From contig CP051152.1 of NCBI GenBank assembly GCA_003970805.2, positions 434,001-498,000 of the forward strand: 64,000 nt of DNA, read 5' to 3'. Below are positions 58,263-64,000 of the stretch, piece after piece (the stretch's first letter is position 1; each line of letters begins with the position of its first letter). The notes beneath the pieces were generated by a model that did not search any database, was not told where the DNA came from, and saw nothing but the letters and a program-made list of their open reading frames with translations. This DNA comes from Undibacterium piscinae (GTDB taxonomy: Bacteria > Pseudomonadota > Gammaproteobacteria > Burkholderiales > Burkholderiaceae_D). The position numbers and the translations under genes are program-made.

Positions 58263-59750
58263 TTAGCGTATGCGTATCCAGGTGGTTTTCAGTTCCGTGT
58301 ATTTGTCAAAGGCATGCAAGGATTTGTCTCGTCCGTTACCCGATTGCTTGTAGCCGCCAAACGGTACCGTGATGTCATCACCATCGTATTGATTCACGTG
58401 TACGGTGCCGGCGCGCAAGGCACGGGCAGTCTTGATGGCGCGACTGAGGTCGGCGGTCCAGATCGCAGCCTGCAAGCCAAACGGGGTGTCATTGGCCAGA
58501 CGTATCGCTTCGTCGATATCGGTAAAGCTGATGACAGACAATACCGGTCCGAAAATCTCTTCGCGGGCAATTTTCATGTCACTGCTAACGCCATCAAATA
58601 GGGTAGGCTCCACATAATAGCCACCAGTGTCCAGCTTTACCTGTTTGCCACCGGAGAGCAACTTTGCGCCTTCGGCATTGCCGGCATCGATATAGCCCAT
58701 CACTGACTTGAGTTGGGTTGCATCGACAATCGCTCCCATGACGGTGTTTTCGTCCAGTGGATCAGCGGGCTGGAAAGACGGCATCATTGCCAAGGCTTTT
58801 TCCAGGAATTTGTCCTTGATCGAGGCCTCGACAAACAAGCGGGAAGGGGCATTACAGCTTTCGCCCTGGTTGAAATAGATGGAGCCGATTGCCGCTTCCA
58901 CCGCTTCGTCCAGATCAGGGCAGTCGGCGCAGACAATGTTGGCCGATTTGCCGCCCAACTCCGTCCAGGCGCGCTTGAGATTGGATTGGCCTGCCATTTG
59001 CAGAATCTGCTTACCGATTTTGGTCGAGCCGGTAAAGCCTATGCAATCGACATCCATGTGTAACGCCAGGGCGGCACCGGCTTCGTGACCAAAACCAGGT
59101 ACCACATTAAAGACGCCGGCGGGGATGCCAGCCTCGATCGCGATTTCCGCCAGACGCAATGCCGTCAGCGGAGATTTTTCAGACGGTTTTAAAATCACGC
59201 TATTGCCGGCGGCGAGCGCTGGGGCAATCTTCCATGCCGCCATAATCATAGGATAGTTCCATGGCACGATAGCGGCCACCACACCGACCGGTTCGCGGGT
59301 AATCAGGGCCAAGCTATCGGACGCCGTCGGGGCGATTTCATCGTAAATTTTGTCTATCGCTTCGCCATACCAACGCAGGCAATTCGCGGTGGAATTGACA
59401 TCCACGCTTTGGCTGTACTTGATAGGTTTACCCATGTCCAGGGTTTCCAGTAGAGCGAGTTCTGCGCCATGCTTTAACACCAGGTCAGCGAATCTGATGA
59501 GTACGCGTTTGCGTGCGGCGGGCGCCTGACCAGCCCAGCGCGCATCATCGAAGGCGGCGCGGGCAGAGGCAACCGCCAGATCGACGTCGGCCGTCTCACA
59601 ACGCGCTACGGCGCCGAGATTGCGGCCGTCTATCGGTGAAATATTGTCAAATTGTTTATCGGAAAGTGCCCATTTACGTTGGCCGTCAATAAAGGCACGC
59701 CCGTCAATCTTGAGAGCGGCAGCGCGCTCATGCCAGAGTTCGTTTGTCAT
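58263..59750 (-). CDS. puuC: Aldehyde dehydrogenase, PuuC-like
   Basis: Probably oxidises gamma-glutamyl-gamma-aminobutyraldehyde to the acid with NAD(P). 495 residues from ATG 59750 (MTNELWHERAAAL); an ATG ten codons upstream is possible. Motifs: PWNYPMIMAAWK, the nucleotide-site GFTGSTKIGK, catalytic Glu in ELGGKS and Cys in FNQGESCNAPSR, and REEIFGPVLSV. The context with PuuA/PuuB-like genes points to polyamine breakdown. Function is inferred, since the family is broad. Confidence 0.88.
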   Translation of the reverse strand: MTNELWHERAAALKIDGRAFIDGQRKWALSDKQFDNISPIDGRNLGAVARCETADVDLAVASARAAFDDARWAGQAPAARKRVLIRFADLVLKHGAELALLETLDMGKPIKYSQSVDVNSTANCLRWYGEAIDKIYDEIAPTASDSLALITREPVGVVAAIVPWNYPMIMAAWKIAPALAAGNSVILKPSEKSPLTALRLAEIAIEAGIPAGVFNVVPGFGHEAGAALALHMDVDCIGFTGSTKIGKQILQMAGQSNLKRAWTELGGKSANIVCADCPDLDEAVEAAIGSIYFNQGESCNAPSRLFVEASIKDKFLEKALAMMPSFQPADPLDENTVMGAIVDATQLKSVMGYIDAGNAEGAKLLSGGKQVKLDTGGYYVEPTLFDGVSSDMKIAREEIFGPVLSVISFTDIDEAIRLANDTPFGLQAAIWTADLSRAIKTARALRAGTVHVNQYDGDDITVPFGGYKQSGNGRDKSLHAFDKYTELKTTWIRIR

Positions 59751-59860
59751 AGTATTTGCTCTTTCTGCTATCTGTTTCACGATACGGCATGGCCGGTGTG
59801 TGGTGTCTGATGCTGTCTAAAAATTTGTCAAATAAATCAATATGTTCAATCTGAGGGCTG

Positions 59861-59891
59861 AAAAAAACGGACACCACGACTGTGGCATCCG
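59861..59891 (-). terminator. Rho-independent terminator after the porin gene
   Basis: An imperfect hairpin (CGGA..CCAC / GTGG..TCCG, 59868-59891) followed on the minus strand by seven T (59861-59867). It lies 57 bases after the porin stop and separates it from puuC. Confidence 0.78.
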
Positions 59892-59947
59892 CTTTCTTGT
59901 GTGCGGCTCATTGTGTTCCTCAGAGTGCGGCTACCATGGCTATCGCA

Positions 59948-61374
59948 TTAAAAACTGACGACAGTCGAGGCACCGAACAATAAGTTATCTTTCTTGTAGG
60001 TTTTCGATTGCACGTCATAGAAGGTGTTTTCCGAAGAGCCGTCACGACGCAGTTCAAATTTCAGCAAGGCATTCGGGGTCAACGCATAATTGAGACCGAA
60101 AGTCATTGCATAGCGATTGGCACCTTTGTTAGGATCAACGACCAGTCCTGTTGCATTGTCTATGCCAGGGCCAAAGCCGTTACGATAGTCACCGCAGGAC
60201 GATTCCATCGTCGTGGCACCGCTAGGGTCGGTGGCCAGGTCGACCGTGCTGCAACCGGAGCCGAATACCACGCTAGGAACACCACCGCCGTTGTTGCTAT
60301 TTCTGACGTAGTCAAAACGGGCGATACCTTCCAGCCTTGGCGTAATCTTGTAGGCAGCCAGAGTCGACAGGCCTACCCATTTGGCGTCACCACCGTTAAA
60401 GGCGCCATTTGTGGTCTGACCGGCTTCAATTTGTCCCTGCCAAGTCAGATCACCACGAATGAAGTAGGTATCAGCTTCCAGATAATTGACCGAGGTGTTA
60501 GCTGACATCTTGCCGTGCAGGCCAGAAGCGCCCCAGCCGCCAAACTCACCCTTGGAGTAATCGACGCGCCAGTGCAGTGAAGGCGACTTGCGGTCAGTCA
60601 CGCGACCATTGTTGGGGTTGCCGATGAGCGCCTTGATATCCCACTTGCCTTCCAGATGTTCATAACCAAAACCAGTCATGAACGACGGCTCGGTGAAGTC
60701 AAACAGCAAGTTGTTGGTAATGGTTTTTTTTCGATTGAGTACCTGCCGCCAGTTGGTACTCATAGCCAGGGTAGGAACCGAACTGACCCGCCAGGAAACG
60801 GTTGTTTAAACCGTTGATAGGAATCGAAACGGTTGCTTGGTTGACGATAGAACCAAGATTGTAGCCGCCGCCGTCGCCGTAGCTCTTGTGTGGCATCAGT
60901 TCCAGTAACCATTTGGTGCCGCCTTCCATTTCTTTTTCGAAGCGCAATAAAGCGGTACCGAAGAAGGCGTTGTCATAGGCGTATGCGGTATTCTGGCTAG
61001 GGTGAGCGCCATCGCCATTGGCATCCGAGAAGTTTTTCATAAACACGACACTACTGGTGTTCTGGCGTTGGTTGTAGATATAAGTAGGGTCGATATAACC
61101 CGATACTTTCAAACCTTTAAAACCGCCGACTTCCAGTTGATCTTCCATCGCCTCGGTCTTGATTTTCATGCGGTTAAATTCCGCCTGATTTTCTGACTCC
61201 GTGCTGGCAACCGCTGCGGCCTTGACGTTAATCGCCTCTACCATCGCTTCGAGTTGCTTGATCTTTGCCTTCATCGCGTCAAGTTCTAGCTTCAAATCCT
61301 GCGCGCTTTGAGCCATGGCTGCAGCTGGAAATGCCAGTGCGATCGCGATAACGGTTTTTTTTAAGAATATGCAT
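59948..61374 (-). pseudogene. DUF3138 porin-like outer membrane protein, two A8 frameshifts
   Basis: ATG 61374, with GGAG seven bases upstream, reads four codons into eight A (61355-61362) and out of frame. The signal peptide (VIAIALAFPAAAMA), a coiled coil (about 25-60; LELDAMKAKIKQLEAMVEAI) and the first beta-barrel strands lie in the next frame. At a second run of eight A (60724-60731) the frame changes again, and the barrel continues to an end LLFGASTVVSF with terminal Phe. One A fewer at both sites gives one protein of about 475 residues. Family DUF3138 is common in Burkholderiales. In context it may admit polyamines, but this is inference. Confidence 0.8.
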
Positions 61375-61440
61375 GTCTACTCCTGAATGTTATGAGAGAA
61401 ATTCTCGTGCTTATTAGTTGATTTATATTTAACTTATTTT

Positions 61441-62283
61441 TTAATGGGTAGTTTCTGCTTGAAACGCCGCAGAAATTTGCTTCTGACGCAAACGCTCGCT
61501 CCGGACTATGTGCCAGCTAGATAGAATGACTCCTATGGTTACAACTAAAATCGTCAGTGCCGCCACCACATTGACGCGTGGGTCCAGACCAAGACGGGCA
61601 CGTGAAAAGATCACGATAGGCATGGTCGAGTAGCCAGGTCCGGTGAGGAAGGCTGATAGCACCACATCATCAAGCGACAGCGTGAAGGTCAGTAACCATG
61701 CCGAAGCCAATGCCTGGGTAATATTCGGCAGTGTCACCAAAGCAAACACCTGAAATGGTTTGCAACCCAGATCCATTGCCGCTTCCGACAAGGATTTGCT
61801 CATCTCAGCCAGTCGCGATTCTATGACTACGGTGGCATAGGCCATACCCAGTACCGTGTGGCCAAACAAGATAGTCATCAGGCCACGCTGAGGGAATCCG
61901 AACATCTTTTCGAAAGAGACGAACATCAGCAGCAAGGACAGGCCGATGATCACTTCCGGCATCACCAGTGGCGAACTGACCATCCCCTTGAACAAGGCCC
62001 GGCCTGAAAACTTCCGGTAATTGTTCAGGCTAAACGCGGCAAAGGTGCCGAGTATTACGGAGGCGGTAGCTGCCATCAGGGCGATTTTTAGCGACAACAG
62101 GAAGCCGGAAATGATTTCCTGATCTTCGGTCAGTGCGGAATACCATTGCAGGGTGAACCCGGTCCAGACCATGTCCTGACGGGAACTGTTAAACGAAAAG
62201 ACGATCAGCATGAAGATCGGGATATACAGGAACAGATATCCCATTGAGAGCCAGCCTCGACCAAACCAACGATATGCGTTCAT
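61441..62283 (-). CDS. potI: Polyamine ABC transporter permease PotI
   Basis: 280 residues with six membrane helices. The EAA-type loop ESLSEAAMDLGCKPFQVFALVTLP contacts the ATPase. PotI sequence features (SMGYLFLYIPIFMLIVFSFN, TLSLDDVVLSAFLTGPGYSTMP) match the PotI/PotC branch. The ATG overlaps the potH stop by four bases. Confidence 0.93.
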   Translation of the reverse strand: MNAYRWFGRGWLSMGYLFLYIPIFMLIVFSFNSSRQDMVWTGFTLQWYSALTEDQEIISGFLLSLKIALMAATASVILGTFAAFSLNNYRKFSGRALFKGMVSSPLVMPEVIIGLSLLLMFVSFEKMFGFPQRGLMTILFGHTVLGMAYATVVIESRLAEMSKSLSEAAMDLGCKPFQVFALVTLPNITQALASAWLLTFTLSLDDVVLSAFLTGPGYSTMPIVIFSRARLGLDPRVNVVAALTILVVTIGVILSSWHIVRSERLRQKQISAAFQAETTH

Positions 62284-63200
62284 GATTTCTCCGGTGTTTG
62301 ATTAGTTTGATATTTATTGAAGATTCCCATCGGTACCAGGATCAGCAAAATAACCACGACGGTGACCGCTGAAGCCATAGGCCAGTCGTTGTTGCTGAAG
62401 AATTCGTCCCACAGTACATGGCCTATCATCAGCGTCTCAGGACCACCGAGTAATTCAGGAATCACGTATTCGCCGACGCACGGGATGAACACCAGCATGG
62501 CTCCGGCAATGATGCCGGACTTCGACAATGGCACGGTGATGCGCCAGAAAGTGCTCCACGGTGTGGAACCCAGATCGGCGGCCGCCTCGATATAACGCAC
62601 ATCCATTTTCGAGAGGTTGGTGTAGAGCGGCAGGATCATGAAGGGCAGGTAGGTGTAGACCATTCCCACCATCAACGAAAACGGCGTGTTCATCATATGT
62701 ATCGGCGCATCTATGGCACCGATAGACAGCAGGAAATGATTGATGACGCCGTTATTGGCCAGCATACCTTTCCATGCATAGATGCGCAGTAGAAAGGAAG
62801 TCCAGAACGGTAGCATCACCAGCATCATCAGGGTAGGCCTGATCGAAGCGCTCGACCTGGCCATAAAATAGGCAAACGGGTAGCCGATCAACAGGCAAAA
62901 CGCGGTGGTGATGGCGGCAAATTTGATCGAGCTCAGATACGTCAGTACATACAGATTATCTTCGGCGATAAATTGGTAGTTGCTGATCTTGATCTTCAGC
63001 GAGACGATGCCATCTGCATAGGTGAGCAAGGTGCCGAAAGGATTGCTGATTTCCATCTCTACCATGCTGATTTTCAGGATGATGAAGAACGGTACCAGCG
63101 AACAGGCAAATAACCACAGGTAAGGGATGCCAATAACGGCAAGCTTGCCGCTAAGCCATTTAAATTGTATGAGGTTTTTCAGGAATTTTTTCACGATCAT
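62280..63200 (-). CDS. potH: Polyamine ABC transporter permease PotH
   Basis: 306 residues from ATG 63200 (MIVKKFLKNL), preceded by GGGGA and six bases after the potG stop; upstream in-frame codons overlap potG and are rejected. Six helices and the EAA loop EAAADLGSTPWSTFWRITVPLSKSG. IPYLWLFACSLVPFFIILKIS is typical of PotH. Forms the membrane pore with PotI. Confidence 0.93.
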   Translation of the reverse strand: MIVKKFLKNLIQFKWLSGKLAVIGIPYLWLFACSLVPFFIILKISMVEMEISNPFGTLLTYADGIVSLKIKISNYQFIAEDNLYVLTYLSSIKFAAITTAFCLLIGYPFAYFMARSSASIRPTLMMLVMLPFWTSFLLRIYAWKGMLANNGVINHFLLSIGAIDAPIHMMNTPFSLMVGMVYTYLPFMILPLYTNLSKMDVRYIEAAADLGSTPWSTFWRITVPLSKSGIIAGAMLVFIPCVGEYVIPELLGGPETLMIGHVLWDEFFSNNDWPMASAVTVVVILLILVPMGIFNKYQTNQTPEKS

Positions 63201-63205
63201 TTCCC

Positions 63206-64000
63206 CTATTGGGTTAATACCACCATGGAAATGTCGGACCAGCTTGCGTAAACCTTGTCGCCCCATTTCGGATGGAAGGCACCATGTCTTACCGTATTGC
63301 TGACGGTGGCCTTAACCTGCATGCCGCTGGCCAGTTTCAGGTGATACACGGTATAGCTGCCCAGATACGCAATCTCGACGATTTCTCCATACACGACATT
63401 ATGGGTTTGCTCAGGCGGTTCGCTGCTGATGGTGATTTTTTCAGGCCGTACCGCAATCGATACCGGCATACCTATGGTGCCGGTGATGCCGTGGCCTACG
63501 TAATGCCTGCATTCAGGCGTGTCGACAACCACGTGATCGGGCTCATCCTCGGTCACTTTGCCGTTGAACATATTGACGCTGCCGATAAAATCTGCGACAA
63601 AACGGCAGTTCGGCGTTTCGTAAATTTCGTGCGGCTTGCCGATTTGCCGGATCACGCCTTCGCTCATGACGGCGATGCGCGATGCCATTGACATGGCTTC
63701 TTCCTGATCGTGCGTCACCATGACGCAGGTGACACCGACTTGTTCGATGATATTCACCAGTTCGAGTTGGGTACGCTCGCGCAGTTTTTTATCTAGCGCG
63801 GCAAGCGGTTCATCGAGTAACAGTAATTGCGGGCGCTTGGCCAGGCTACGGGCCAGTGCGACACGTTGCTGCTGACCGCCGGACAGTTGATGCGGCTTGC
63901 GTTTGCCATAGGCGCTCAGTTGTACCAAGGCCAGCATTTTTTCTACGCGTTCCGCAATCTGATCCTTGGGCATGCCTTCCCTGCGTAAGCCGAAAGCGAT
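63206..64000 (-). CDS. potG: Polyamine ABC transporter ATP-binding protein PotG (5' end cut)
   Basis: The frame is open to the window edge at 64000, so the N-terminal part with Walker A is outside. Visible are the signature [16 protein letters not shown], Walker B QLLLLDEPLAALD, the H-loop VTHDQEEAMSM, and the C-terminal TOBE domain (VRPEKITISSEP, VYHLKLASGMQV) of the PotG/PotA type. The periplasmic binding protein PotF is not in the window; it may lie upstream. Confidence 0.92.
   Translation of the reverse strand: MAFGLRREGMPKDQIAERVEKMLALVQLSAYGKRKPHQLSGGQQQRVALARSLAKRPQLLLLDEPLAALDKKLRERTQLELVNIIEQVGVTCVMVTHDQEEAMSMASRIAVMSEGVIRQIGKPHEIYETPNCRFVADFIGSVNMFNGKVTEDEPDHVVVDTPECRHYVGHGITGTIGMPVSIAVRPEKITISSEPPEQTHNVVYGEIVEIAYLGSYTVYHLKLASGMQVKATVSNTVRHGAFHPKWGDKVYASWSDISMVVLTQ

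Noticed and set aside
1..64000. CRISPR arrays, insertion sequences, prophage or toxin-antitoxin modules
   Set aside because: No regularly spaced repeats, transposase or integrase motifs, phage structural genes or toxin-antitoxin pairs were seen on either strand.

Overview
The window looks like chromosome of a motile betaproteobacterium of the Burkholderiales, most likely an Oxalobacteraceae member near Undibacterium or Herminiimonas. This is inferred from gene families and gene order (ybbA/tesA divergent pair, spoT-rpoZ-gmk-yicC-kinase-phosphatase-rph-rdgB-hemW block, FhlB-like flagellar gene); no 16S rRNA is present.

Layout. 1-5 kb: a cut DoxX gene, a glutathione transferase, a small membrane-anchored proline-rich gene, and the molybdenum-cofactor genes moeA, mobA and moaA (minus strand). 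5-10 kb: RNase E (rne) and, divergently, rluC, a HAD phosphatase, a Rieske protein and a signal-peptide-peptidase-like protease. 12-15 kb: CcoI-type copper ATPase and CcoS for cbb3 oxidase assembly, with a possible FNR box. 15-19 kb: mnmH, tesA, ybbA-like ATPase and NAD(P)HX repair enzyme. 19-37 kb: a long flagellar locus, fliR-Q-P-O-N-M-L-K-J-I-H-G-F on the minus strand, fliE divergent, then a badly broken stretch (ycgR, fhlB-like and the fliD 3' end), fliD, flaG and fliC. 37-41.5 kb: a diguanylate cyclase, a NarL-type regulator with Glu in place of the phospho-acceptor Asp, greB and a DUF3422 gene. 41.6-50.6 kb: stringent response and RNA/nucleotide genes with a Ser/Thr kinase and a PP2C phosphatase. 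50.7-54 kb: two c-di-GMP type signalling genes. 54.06 kb: tRNA-Ser(UGA). 54.1-64 kb: a minus-strand polyamine cluster (two glutamine-synthetase-fold ligases, PuuB-like oxidase, aldehyde dehydrogenase, DUF3138 porin, PotG-PotH-PotI); the window cuts potG.

The dominant oddity is frame disruption. At least a dozen genes that are otherwise well conserved are split by one- or two-base indels, many in short homopolymers (moeA, mobA, rne tail, fliP, fliH, fliE, ycgR, fliD end, kinase, porin). The protein motifs continue unharmed in another frame, so uncorrected homopolymer sequencing errors are the simplest explanation. Recent decay or slippage decoding is possible at individual sites. Biologically the most interesting items are the Glu59 response regulator beside a diguanylate cyclase, the glutamine-synthetase-like gene truncated exactly at a tRNA-Ser, and the kinase/phosphatase pair inside a (p)ppGpp/RNA-turnover cluster. 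I found no clearly new defence, mobile or secretion system, no CRISPR array and no insertion sequence.
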